A program made the translations under genes and the position numbers. A stretch of 64,000 nucleotides of DNA from Hyaloraphidium curvatum (Eukaryota; Monoblepharomycota; Hyaloraphidiomycetes; Hyaloraphidiales; Hyaloraphidiaceae): positions 124,001 through 188,000 of the forward strand of contig JAIVFI010000003.1 in the NCBI GenBank assembly GCA_025558095.1, given 5' to 3'. Shown piece after piece: positions 9,871 through 20,263 of the stretch. A model generated the notes under the pieces. The model was not told where the DNA came from, searched no databases, and saw nothing but the letters and a program-made list of their open reading frames with translations. Positions within the stretch are counted from its first letter, which is position 1, and every line of letters starts with the position of its first letter.

Positions 9871-12800
9871 TCATGCCTCCTCAACATAGTTGGCAGGCAG
9901 CAATCCTTCCCGCGTCGTGCCCTCCTTGAAGCCCTGCCACCACCCGTCCTCTGCGAACCAGAGTCAGGTCTACACCCGGAGCCCAACAACAGATGCCACC
10001 CACCGAGCTTCTTGGTGACAAAGATGATGTCGTCCGCCGCAAAGGTCAGCTCGTCCGCCTCCTGCGCCTGGTAGTCGTACAGCGCGCGGACCTTGATCCC
10101 CTTCTTCTTTGGCGGGGGCGGCGGCGGCGCCTTTTTCTTGGCCGCGATGGCGGCTAGGTCCGAGGCGGGGAGGGCGGCGGCGGGGATCGGCGCCGGGGCC
10201 GGAGGAGGGGCGGCGACCGGCGGCGGGGGAACGTACGGCTGCGGGGGCGCAAAGGAGGAGGGAGCTGCGGGAGGTGGGGAGAAGGACGGCGGGGCTGGTT
10301 GCCGCGGCCCGGCAGGGCCGCCTGGCCTCGCGACGGGACGCAGGTTCGCCGCAGCTGCAGCCACTCCGGCGGCGGCCATCGGAGGCGCCGATGGTGCAGA
10401 AGGTGGCGGCGGGGGCGGGGGCGGTCCAGAGGGCGCCCCGTTGTAGGGCGGGAAACCCCCTGGGGGCGGCGGCGGGGGAGGCGGCACGCCCGCAGGGAAG
10501 CCCGGGGGCTGAGGCGGCCGCGGGGGGGCAAAGTCCGGGTTGATCGGGGGCGGAGGCACCCCCGGAGCGTCCACCGGCGGCCGGAACATGGACGGCGGCG
10601 CCGGGTAACCACCATTCGCCGCCGGAGAGTAGACGTCCTGGGGCGCCGGAGCGTAGACGTCCTGGGGCGCCGGCGGTGCGGTCGGCCTCGCGGCGCCGTG
10701 CCGCTGCTGAACGGCCAGGTCCTTTGCGCCCAATACCGCGGTCTCCCACGTCACAGTCCTGGGGCGCGAGTCCGGCGGCAGGCCGGGGGCGATGCGGACC
10801 TCCGCCTTGTCCCCCGGCTTGATGATGGCCTTGACGGCCGCGGGATCGGGAATGAAGATGATGTTTTGCGACCCCGCGCGTGACCAGAAGGTCTTCTTGA
10901 CCGCGTAACTGATCTGGTCCGAGAAGTTTAGCATCAGATTGCGGCCCGTCATCTTGCGGTACTGGTCCGAGAGCACTGCGCGGGGTCGGGAATCAGCACC
11001 GACTCCAGGCAAGTTCGCAGCCTCGTACCGGTAACAAACTCGGTCTTCAACGGCGTGCTCACGACCGTGTCGTACTCGGGCGCGTGGAGCACCACAAAGT
11101 CGTCCGCACGCGTGCTCAGCGAGACGCCGGAGACGGCATTGAGCGGGATCTTGCGCTTGATGACCTTGACCATCTTGCCCTTGAGCGGGCCGTCCTTGGC
11201 CTTGTCCACGCCCATGATCATGACGCTCTTGTCCGAAACCAGGAGCTCGCGCTCCTCGGTCTTGTAACGCCGGTCGTACTTGACCACGCGGTCGGCGTAG
11301 ATGACGCGCTCCTGCTTGCCCACCAGGTTCCGCAGCACGCCGTCGTCCATGTAGCCGATGTAGTCCCCCACGAACTCGCGCGAGAGGGAGAAGCGCCGGC
11401 GCTCCTTCTTGCCGTACACGATGGCCACGGCCTGCTCGCGCAGCTCCACGAACTGCTTGCGGGACTTCCAGCGGCGGTAGGCGCGCTGGATGACGCGGGC
11501 TGCGGACCGAAGTCGGCAGCCGAACATCAAAGGAACGCGCGGGGAAACCCACCGTACTGGTCGTACTTGCGCTCGCGGGCCTCCTCGCACATGAACAGGC
11601 TCTCGGGCGCCTTGATGAACACCTTGGTCCGGCCCATCTGGTACTGGTCCGGCGCCATCTGCACCGTCTGCATGATGATCTGGATGCCCTGCCGCGGGTC
11701 GCCGGTCCACTGCGGGTAGGTCTGCTTGGAGATGATGCCGTAGCGCCGGAGGAACTTGTCGAAGGGGTAGCGCGCGCAGAAGCCGGCGCGCCGGATCTTG
11801 ATGTTCTCCTTGAGGTTGAGGTAGACGACCTGGTGGTTGACGATCATCTGGTCGAACTCCTTGGGCTTCTTGTGCTCGTTGGGCTTGATGCCTGGCGAGC
11901 GGGTCAGTCCGTGCGCGACGAAACGGGCGGAGCGACCCACATCGGACGTAGCTCGGCACGCATTTCATAAGCGTGTCCACGAGCGCCTGGCTCTGCCCGC
12001 GGATCTTGATGCTGGCGGTCGGCGGCCTCTTCTTGTCGCTCTCGGCCACGTTCTCCGGGAACAGCCCCGTGACAAAGGGCCGCGTGCTGGTCTGCATGAT
12101 CATGACCAGGTCCTTGGTCAGCGTGTCCTTGTTGGACTCGACGAAGCCGTCGCAGGTGTAGGTCACGGCCCCGGCGTAGTGCTGGATGACGAACTGCCGC
12201 CCGCGGCCCTCGTAGTGCTTGTTGCCCGAGACGGTCATGTCAAGCCGCTGGACAAAGGTCTCGTCCGCGCCGTCCGAGACGGCGTGCATGGTCGCGCAGA
12301 CGTCGTCAAGGACGGACATGACGCCCGGCGGGCGCTTGGCCTCGATGAGCTCAACGACGACCTTGTTGTTGAAAAAGTCGATGGGTGTCCACTTGATGCC
12401 CTCGTCCTGGTACTCCTGCTGCTCATTCTGGAGCGTGAGGGAGATGAAGATCTGCTGCAGGCGTTCTGTGGGTGGGACATGGAGTGCATTTGATTGGCCG
12501 GCGATCCAATCCGAACTCAATCCCGCCCACCGTTGATGTAGTTGATGCACAGCTGCTCGAACCCGTTCTTCTCAAAGATCTCGAACCCGTAGATGTCCAG
12601 CACGCCCAGCTGCAGCTCCTTGCCGCCGCTCTGGGCCTTGACCGACTCGGGCGGCTTCATGGCGTCGTTGACGCGCTCGACGATGAAGTCGAACATGCGC
12701 GAGTAGAGCGCCTTGGCGAGGGCGTCGCGGGTGCCGCGGGCCTGCTCGTTGTTGAGGGGGACCGCGTACTCTTCGCGGCGGCCGTAGCCGGCTGATGTCT

Positions 12801-14107
12801 CCATGTAGCGGGACGTGAGCTGTGGGAGCACATGTTCGACCCACGTCAGCTTCATGAAAGCGACGAGCGGTCCGTCGGCGCCCACCTTTTCGGCCAACGC
12901 CCCCTCCTCCACGCCCAGCAAGCTCGCCGCCCACTGCAAACTCGGCCTCGCGGCCGCCTGCACCGACGCCTGGTTGTTCTCCTCGTCGAACGCCACATTC
13001 CCCAGGTGCAGCACCGCCGCCAGCATCCTCATCAGGTCCATCTGCATCCCATCCGGCATCCCGCACACCCCCATCGCCCTCCGCATCTCGGCGAACCCGC
13101 GCGCGTCGTCCTGCCCCACGGCCTCGAAGGTGCCGCTCGACGCGAGGTAGGCGAACTGCTTCGGCCCCGCGCCCGGGACCAGCCCGAGCTCCGCCTGTTC
13201 GCGCTGCGGAGCGGCGGTGCAGAGCTGGTAGAAGGCGTGGAAGTTGCGCTCGCCGCGGCCTGGGGCCACCACGCGGGAGGCCTCGAGGAGGAAGTTGGTG
13301 ATGGTGCCGCCGACGGGCTGGGCGCCGCGGGTGAAGTTGATCTCGAAATCTGTCGTCGGCGGGCCGGGAACGGGATCAGGGGGGCGGGAAAGGGCCGGGA
13401 TCGTGACCCACATTTGCCGAACCGCGACGAGTTCTCGTTCCGCAGCGTCTTGGCGTTCCCGAACGCCTCCAGCAGCGGGTTCGAGTCCAGGATGATCCGC
13501 TTGACGTTCTCCACGACGTCGCTCCCCTTTCCCGACGCCGCGGCGATGTACCCCATGATGAGCTTTGCCGACTCGGTCTTGCCCGCCCCGGACTCGCCCG
13601 AGATGATGACGGCCTGGGACTCCTCGTCCGTGATGAGGTTCTGGAACATCTCTTCGGCCACGGCGAAGATGTGCGGCGGGTTGGCGATCTGCTGGCCCTG
13701 GCCGCGGTACTGCTGCATCTTGTCGGGGGTGTAGAGCGCGGGGAGCTTCTGGTACGGGTTGATGGCGACCAGCGTGGAGCCGACTGAAAGGAGGCGGGCG
13801 CAAAGACCCGAGATGAGCTCGAGAAAGGGAGAGAAGCGGCCGGAGACACGCACTGTAGGTGTAGATTTGGTCCGCCGCGTAGCGCTTCTGCAGGTTGGTC
13901 GTGATCGCGTCGTCCGTGACCTTTGGCAGCAGCACCATGTCGTCGACCCCCTGGACGCGATGAGAGACGGGTTAGAAGGGCCGAGGGGGTGTGAAGGCGC
14001 GTCTGCTGGGTGCCGGTCGGTGCCAACTCCGTCCGGCCCTGTCCGCGCGTCCCCGCCGTCCAGAGACTGACCTGGGTCGACGACCCGCGCGAAGACCAGA
14101 ACGCCAT
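9871..14107 (-). CDS. Class I myosin (long-tailed, TH1-TH2-SH3)
   Basis: Nine exons on the minus strand: 14107-14072, 13950-13854, 13783-13412, 13349-12531, 12465-11941, 11891-11553, 11499-11029, 10975-10004 and 9950-9871. All junctions keep phase and give 1236 residues, typical for the family. The motor has P-loop GESGAGKT (residues 107-114), switch I NENSSRFGKYF, switch II DIYGFEIF and the INERLQQIF segment. One IQ motif (IQRAYRRWKSRKQF) is followed by a basic TH1 lipid-binding tail, a long poly-proline TH2 and an SH3 (ALYDYQAQEADELTF...EDGWWQGF...GLLPANYVEEA). Fungal myosin-I drives actin patches and endocytosis. Two oddities: the TEDS-site residue is Glu (nt 12772-12774), not the phosphorylated Ser of ascomycete proteins, and the protein stops just after SH3, with no acidic Arp2/3-activating tail. 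The N-terminal extension is only 12 residues. Confidence 0.95.
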
Positions 14108-14429
14108 CTCCGATAGGATTTAAGTCCTCAATGCGCCGAATAAAATGGGTATCGGGGGAACGCAGAGTGGTCGGTGCTTCGCCGCAGCCGAGCGGGGTAG
14201 CGCCGTTCCCCCGCGGCGACACGGCAGCCGGCCGGCTGTCCGTTCAGCACGGGTAGCCCAATAGATGTCCTGACTGGAGCGGTGCGAAGCCGCCTCCGAC
14301 AGCGCCCCGCGCCCTCCGAGCCCGGCAAGGGTGCACTGCTATGCGAACGCTCAGCAAGGGATTGGGCGGCCAGACCTGATCGACCACAATAGTCCGTCGT
14401 CCAGGTCTAGAACGCCTCGTTCGTGAGAA
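14108..14429. promoter_or_regulatory. Divergent intergenic region between myosin-I and SIM protein
   Basis: 322 bases separate the divergent starts of the myosin gene (14107, minus) and the nuclear protein (14430, plus), so it should hold both promoters. It includes AATAAAATGGG near 14137. No clear TATA box or repeated motif was seen. Confidence 0.5.
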
Positions 14430-15719
14430 ATGCCGAAATTGGGAGGCTCCGGCGCCGACGCGCTCGCGGTGCACGCGTCGGGCGGCACCGGCGCGGCGTC
14501 GGGGAAGCAGGTCAAGTCGCTGCTGGGCGACATCGTCGCGGCGCAGTTCGGCCAGTTCGCGCCGGAAAAGATCGCGGAGCTGCCGGCCGTGCGGAGCAGG
14601 AAGACCGTGCTGCCGCCGCAGCCGCCCAAGCCGCCGCGGAAGAAGAAGGAGAAGGCGGCGGGCGGAGCTGCCGGACCCGAGGCGCCCGAGGGAGCCTCTG
14701 CAGGCGCCTCCTCGGCCCAGGCCTCGCCAGAACGGCAGCCTGGCGATGCTATCGTCATTGACCTCGAGGAAGGCGAGGCGTCGGCGGTGACCGGGCCTGC
14801 TGGAGACGTTGGACAACCTTCGCCGTCGCCGACCTCGCCCGCCAAGCGGTCCGCCGAGGAAGCCGAGCTGGAAGCACCTGGAGACCACGCTGAGACACTT
14901 CAGGAGGATTCTACCACTTCCGAAGCAGTGGAACCGAAGAAGGCCATCCCGCCGTCGTCTTCGAAAAAGGGAAAGGGCAAGCAGCGTGCACCTGCCGGCC
15001 CGAGCCCCGCCAAGAAGGCCAAGACGGAAGTGCCTGCTGCTCCCGAGGAGCCGACACCCGATGAGCCGATGGACACCACCGAACCCACGGTCCTCGACGG
15101 AACGCCGACCGAGAACGCTCAGCCCCAGCCTGACGAGGGCCCGCTCGACCCCTCCCTCCTCCTCCCCACCTCGGACCTCCCCTTCGACCGGCCCCCGCTT
15201 CCCTACACCGACAACCCCATGTCATCCGCCACCGCGCAGCTCGTCTCCCGCCTCCTCCCCACCCCCTCGTCGATCCCCTACGGCCACCAGGACGCCGCCA
15301 CGCTGCACACCCTCGCCCTGGACCTCAAACGGATCGGCCCCCGCGCCGTCCTCTCGCAGGAGAAGCACTACCTCCGCCTCCTCTTCGCCCTGCGCAACGC
15401 CGCGGACCGGATCGCGCGGAGCCTGCGGCGGGCGCGGGAGGGCTTCCTGGGCGCGTACGTGGACGAGCTGGTCATGGGCCCCGACGGCAAGGCGACGCTG
15501 TTCGACGACGCGGAGGCGGTGGCGGCCGTGTTTGACGGGAAGCGCAAGGAAGAGGGGGGGTTCAGGGCGTGGGAGGACGAGAACGACCTGTGCGTGGATC
15601 TGAGGGCGGCGCTGGCGGCGATCGAGGAGATGGCGGCGGGGGCGGGGAGCGACGAGGATGGGGAGGAGAAGGAAGGATGGGGGGAGGAAATCGGGGCCGG
15701 GGCGGGCGGGAGCTCGTGA
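14430..15719 (+). CDS. Disordered nuclear-type protein with SUMO-interaction motif
   Basis: Single-exon, 429 residues, family not recognised. The N-terminal ~250 residues are low-complexity (Pro, Ala, Glu, Lys) with basic clusters (PPRKKKEK, KKGKGKQR, PAKKAKTE) that look like nuclear localisation signals. AIVIDLEEGE (nt ~14750-14778) is a textbook SUMO-interaction motif: a short Val/Ile core with Asp/Leu followed by acidic residues. The C-terminal ~150 residues are predicted helical and more conserved-looking (PYGHQDAATLHTLALDLKRIG, HYLRLLFALRNAADRIARSLRRAREGFL), ending in an acidic Gly-rich tail. Chromatin, transcription or SUMO-pathway work is plausible but inferred. It is convergent with the amine oxidase gene, with 53 bp between them. 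Confidence 0.65.
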   Translation: MPKLGGSGADALAVHASGGTGAASGKQVKSLLGDIVAAQFGQFAPEKIAELPAVRSRKTVLPPQPPKPPRKKKEKAAGGAAGPEAPEGASAGASSAQASPERQPGDAIVIDLEEGEASAVTGPAGDVGQPSPSPTSPAKRSAEEAELEAPGDHAETLQEDSTTSEAVEPKKAIPPSSSKKGKGKQRAPAGPSPAKKAKTEVPAAPEEPTPDEPMDTTEPTVLDGTPTENAQPQPDEGPLDPSLLLPTSDLPFDRPPLPYTDNPMSSATAQLVSRLLPTPSSIPYGHQDAATLHTLALDLKRIGPRAVLSQEKHYLRLLFALRNAADRIARSLRRAREGFLGAYVDELVMGPDGKATLFDDAEAVAAVFDGKRKEEGGFRAWEDENDLCVDLRAALAAIEEMAAGAGSDEDGEEKEGWGEEIGAGAGGSS

Positions 15720-15772
15720 GCAGACTCTTAAAGCACTGCAGTCTTCTCATATCGCAAACATCCTCTTTCGTC

Positions 15773-17492
15773 TCAGCCCTTGAAGTGTAGCCCGCCCTGC
15801 ACCGACGCCTCCCTCATCCACGCCTCATCCACATTCCACCCCAGCGCCTCCACCACCCCTCTCGCCTCCCTCATCCCCGCATTGAACGCCCCGTGCACGG
15901 AGCTCCTCGCGTCCGGCGACGTGTGCTCCCCCGCGAAGCGCACCCGGCCCACCGGCGCCGCCAGCGCCTCCGTGTGCCGCAGCACGTCCAGCGGGCCGCC
16001 GGCGCCGACGGGGACATGCGAGTACGATCCGCACGAGAAGGGGTCAGAGGTCCAGCCCCCCGACAGGCTGTGCTCGCAGTCCGGCGGGGGGTCCAGGCCG
16101 AACATGTGCCCCAGCTGGCGGCAGAGCAGATCCACGACTGCCGCCTGCCCCGCGCGCTCGAAGAGCTCCGTCGTTTTACCGTAGTGGAAGCACACGAGCA
16201 CGGGGACGTCGCGCCCGGAGTGCATGGCCTGGAGGTTGATGAAAGCGAGAACGTGCAGGGATCGGGGATCCAAGGGTGTGGATGCGGGGATCGGACCCGG
16301 GGAGGGGAGGAGGGCACCGTCCGCGGCGGGGGGGAGGAAAGCGAGGAACCAGTCCACGTCCCTGGGCCCTGCAAGCAGCAGTTTGAGCCTTAAATATCCC
16401 GATGCTGATGCAGGAGACCCACAGAAACAGTTCGCGAACCTCAGGTAGAGCTTGTCCACCGAGCCCATCCGGAACTTGCCCAGCGCCTCCACCTTGGCCG
16501 GCGGCAGGGAGGGCGAGAACATGCCCTCGTGTTGCCTCTGCAGGACGCCCAGCGGGAACGTGATCACCGCTGCCTCGGCCTCGTAGCTCCCCCGCGTCGT
16601 GGTCACCCTGACTGTCTCGCCGCCGTGCTCGATCCTCAGCACCTGCTCGGCCAGCTTGATGGACGTGCCGACCTCGAGCCCGCCCAGCCTAACAAGGTTC
16701 TCGAGGATGGATCGGTGGCCCTCCACGAGGTACCAGTCGGGCGTCTCGGATTCGTAAATTGGGTTCCAGTCGGCGTCGACGCACGAGAGGGAGCCCCAGT
16801 CCGCGGCCATCTCGATCGCGAGGACTGGAGGCGAGGAATCAGCTTCCTATCCATCGGGACAGGCCGGCGACCCACTCTCGGGCGCGATGCGGAGCATTTC
16901 CATCCCGCGCTCGTCGTCGACCCCCGCCGCCTCCTTCATCGATTCGATGCGGGCTTCCCATACCCCCCTTCGCGGCACGTCGAGGTCCCCGCCCTCGCCG
17001 TCCTCCCCTTTGCCCCGGTCCAGTTTGATCCTCTGGCACTTCGCCGCCAGCTCCTCGTACGGCAAGTAAACCGCCTTCCTGATCGCCCGGCTCAGGTCCT
17101 CCGGCATCGCCCCCCCACGAGGGTGGTGCATGACGATCCGCTCCGTCTCGTGGGTGCGGCCGGCATACAGCCCGCGCGCGATCAGCTCGGGGTTGTTCGT
17201 CCCGTGGGCCCACGAGCCGCCGAGGTCGACGGCGACCGAGGTGCCGTCGGCGAGCGGGAAGTCGGCCGTGTGCGTGCGCCCGCCGATGCGGTCGCGGGCC
17301 TCGAGGACCGTCACGCGGAGGCCCGCGCGGGCGAGCTGCGAGGCTGCGGGCCGACGGGGCGCCGAAATACGTGCAAGTGAGGTCAAGGAATAGACGGGAG
17401 GCACGCCGATGTCCCCCACCGCACGCGAGCCCAGATATTCCTGCGCCGAGCACAAGCACCCGCGGGGGTTCGGCGCCTCCGCTGCTCCCCAT
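15773..17492 (-). CDS. Flavin amine oxidase, polyamine oxidase type
   Basis: Four exons (17492-17420, 17343-16876, 16824-16423, 16368-15773) with three GT-AG introns of 76, 51 and 54 bp give 512 residues in frame. The N-terminus RVLVLGAGISGLACASQLARAG followed by VTVLEARDRIGGRTHT is the FAD-binding Rossmann GxGxxG and GG-R-T signature. DLGGSWAHG and FWPRDVDWF are typical of polyamine oxidase/LSD1-like enzymes. Near the C-terminus VGRVRFAGEHTSPDA and HGAFNAGMREA form the second FAD-contact block. The enzyme oxidises secondary or primary amines (spermine/spermidine being the usual substrates) to aldehyde and H2O2. There is no obvious signal peptide or peroxisomal C-terminus (ends HFKG). No SWIRM domain is present, so a histone demethylase is unlikely. 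Confidence 0.88.
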
Positions 17493-17688
17493 CGCAAGAG
17501 CCCTTCCGGGGTGGCCAGCGCTCGCCGTTTGGTGGTGCGCAAGGTCGCCATCAAGCGGACCGAATTTCAGCGCCGTTGCTCCGCTCCGCACTGGCTGAAT
17601 GCAAGGCTTCCAAAGAAGAGAAGGCGCTAATTCGGCATCCGTGAGCCAAAGGCAGATCCTCTATCTACGTGAGCAAGGGTTCAACAGT

Positions 17689-20099
17689 CTACTTGAAGTA
17701 GTTCCTCGCGCCCAACGACTCGTACAGCGGCTTCAGATCCCAGCTCGCCAGGTGCACCGGCAGCGGCTCCGCCAGGCGCTCCAGCGCCCCGACCACGGGC
17801 TCCACGTCCCTGCCGTCCCTCGGCGCTGTGGGCCCGTCCAAGGTCGTCCCAGAGAGCTTGCCGTCGGCCACGCCAAGGATCTTGGCCTTGCCGTGCTTGG
17901 CCAGGATGTCGGAGAGGAAAGAGATCTCGTTCGCCGGGTCGGGGTACTGTAGGCAGGCGCGGAAGCCGAACTTGACGAGCCCGTTGAAGAAGGCGTCGTG
18001 CTTCTCGTCCAGGGCGTCCTCAAAGTCCGCCGCGCTGATCCCGCCGGGGACGCGGGCCAGCACCTTGAACGGGTCGAGGCAGCTGCCGCGCTTGCACAGT
18101 CCGAGGATCGAGAGCAGCGCGTCGGCGCGGCTGGCGACGCGGACAAGGGGGGCGGGCAGGTCGGCGATGCCGGTGCCAGGGGGCAGCAGGTTGTTGATCT
18201 CGTAGGGGTCCGCCTTGAGGTCGTACAGCTCGCGGTCGCCGGAGCAGCGGACGGCGTACTTGAAGCTGCGCGACGGGGTGGTGATCTTGACGGCCTTCCA
18301 AGTGTTGTTTTGGAAGAATCTCCCCGTGAGCTCGTCAAGGCCGTCCTCCCTGTCGCGGGCGCGTGGATGTCAGCGGAGATCGCTTCTCAGCCGTCTGTGG
18401 TCCCACCAGAACTCGATCGGGAAGATGTCGCGGCGGGGTTTGCGGGCGGCGACGTCGTCCAGGTCCGAAAGTGGCTTCACCTCGTCCGAGGCGGCTGCCA
18501 GCCCGCTCTGGCGGCGGATGTCCTCCTCGAAGCCCTTCCACAGCGGGAGCGGCTTGCCGTCCGAGATGCGCGGCAGTCCCTGGCCCGCGAGGGCAGTGAA
18601 GGTCGTGGCGAGGTCCACGTGGAGGGTGAGGTCGGGGACCTTGGTGTTCTTCTCGACGCCCGGGCCGCGCACGACCTGGTCGGAGATGTCAATTTATCGG
18701 CTTCGGTAGATGTGCCCCCAGGGATCCTACCAGCGGGACCCGGATGTCCTCCTCGTACGGGAACTCCTTGCCCATGCCGAGCCGGTGCGCGCCGAGGTGG
18801 TACCCGTTGTCGGTGGTGTAGAAGATGTACGTGTTGTCCAGCTCGCCCGCGTCGTCGAGGATGGTGACAATCTTCTCCACCAGCTCGTCGACACCCTGCA
18901 GGGACCGCAGGCGCTGGCGATAGGCCTCGTCCAGGCGCACGATCTCGTCGTCCTTGAGCTGCGGAATTAGGTCCTGCATCCACAGCGGCTTCTTCGAAAA
19001 GTCGGGCTCTGTCGAAGGAACGGTCAACGAGGCGTTGCGGGACCGACCGAGCGGCCGTACCGTTGAAGTTGGGAGTCCGCGGCACAGTCACGTTGGGGAA
19101 CAGGTGGGCGTGGCGAGGGAGAGGAATGGGCGGGGCAATCTTGAGCCCGCTCGGGTCGCTGACGTTGAGGCTGCTGACCTTGATGGTCGTGTGGCAAGCT
19201 GGAGGCGGTCTTCGTCAGCACAACAAGCCAGGAAGCCCGCCGGCGGCGGCGCTACGAACCGGAGGGCGCGGTATAGAGGAAGAAGGGTTGGTCCTTCTTG
19301 AGCGCCGTCTTCAGGAACGACTCGGTCTTCTCGATGACCACGTCGGTCTGGTGGGCGCCCCAGTAGATCTTGGGCCAGCCGCCGTCCCGGGCAAAGACGG
19401 GGAACTCGTAGTCGAACGTCCAGGGCCACACGAGCCCGTCAAAGATGTCCCAGCCCGCGGGGTGCTTCTTGTAGTTGAGCAGCGAGTACTCGACCACGAA
19501 CTTGCCCGTGAAGTAGGTCTGGTAGCCGGCCTGCTTGAGCCAGAGCGGCAGGTAGTCGTCGTCGAGGTTGTCCTCGCGGAACTTTGTGTATCCGCCATAC
19601 GGCGGGAAAACAGAAGACAGGTTGTGGTTGTGGACGAACTGGGACCGCAGCACGCTAGTCCGCGAGGGGCAGCAGACGGGAGTGGTAACGTGATCTGCTC
19701 GGCGCGTAAGGATCCCCATCACGGCAACTCTACAATCTCACTCACGGTTGACAAAGTTCGCTCCCTGCTTGATGAGATGTTTCTGGAGGCTGGGCATGTA
19801 CTCGAGCGAATCGTATGTGGCGTCCTGGCGGCAAGCCCGTCAGAACCCAGCACGGCACTGCGGCGACGTTCCAAACTGACCTGATCATCGGTAATGATGA
19901 AGATGATATTCGGGAGCTTGTCTTTTGCCGACGCAGGCGCGTCCACGGACGCGTCGGAGAACCAGAGGTGGCGCAGGTGGAGCGACGCCCAGGCCAGAAG
20001 GCCAAGCGCAATCGCAACGTGTGCGAAGCGGTGCTTCGAGCCTGTGCGAGGCTGCTGCTCCGCCGGCGCAGTCGCGATGGGCTGCTTGCTGTCCGACAT
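17689..20099 (-). CDS. Arylsulfatase, type II membrane protein
   Basis: Seven exons (20099-19881, 19824-19746, 19694-19260, 19198-19061, 19008-18731, 18675-18407, 18349-17689) with six phase-consistent introns of 51-61 bp; 692 residues. A single N-terminal hydrophobic segment (HVAIALGLLAWASLHL) follows a short cytoplasmic tail, so it is a signal-anchored enzyme facing the secretory lumen. NIIFIITDDQ is the metal-binding Asp-Asp block. CCPSR is the formylglycine signature, with Cys107 (nt 19672-19674) the residue to be converted. PPIPLPRHAHLFPN, VPRTPNFN, YTTDNGYHLG and GMGKEFPYEEDIRVPL match the N-acetylglucosamine-6-sulfatase/arylsulfatase clan. It would cleave sulfate esters from phenols or sugars. 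Some borders use weak donors (GTTCGT, GTACGG, GTAGGA), so those junctions are less sure than the others. Confidence 0.88.
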
Positions 20100-20263
20100 G
20101 TTCGCGTGTTTTGTTATCCTCGGATTCCACCCGGTTGTTTGTTGGGCGGGCGGGGTCGCGCATGGCTGTGTGGTGCCATCGCGCCATTCCACCATCGGGA
20201 TTGTGCCACCGGCCACCCCCGAAAATCACCGGGGCAGCCGAACGGAGTGCTCAAAACGCCGCC

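Noticed and set aside
13470-13495. tRNA B-box-like GGGTTCGAGTCC
   Set aside because: It lies inside a conserved myosin motor exon and has no cloverleaf partner sequence.
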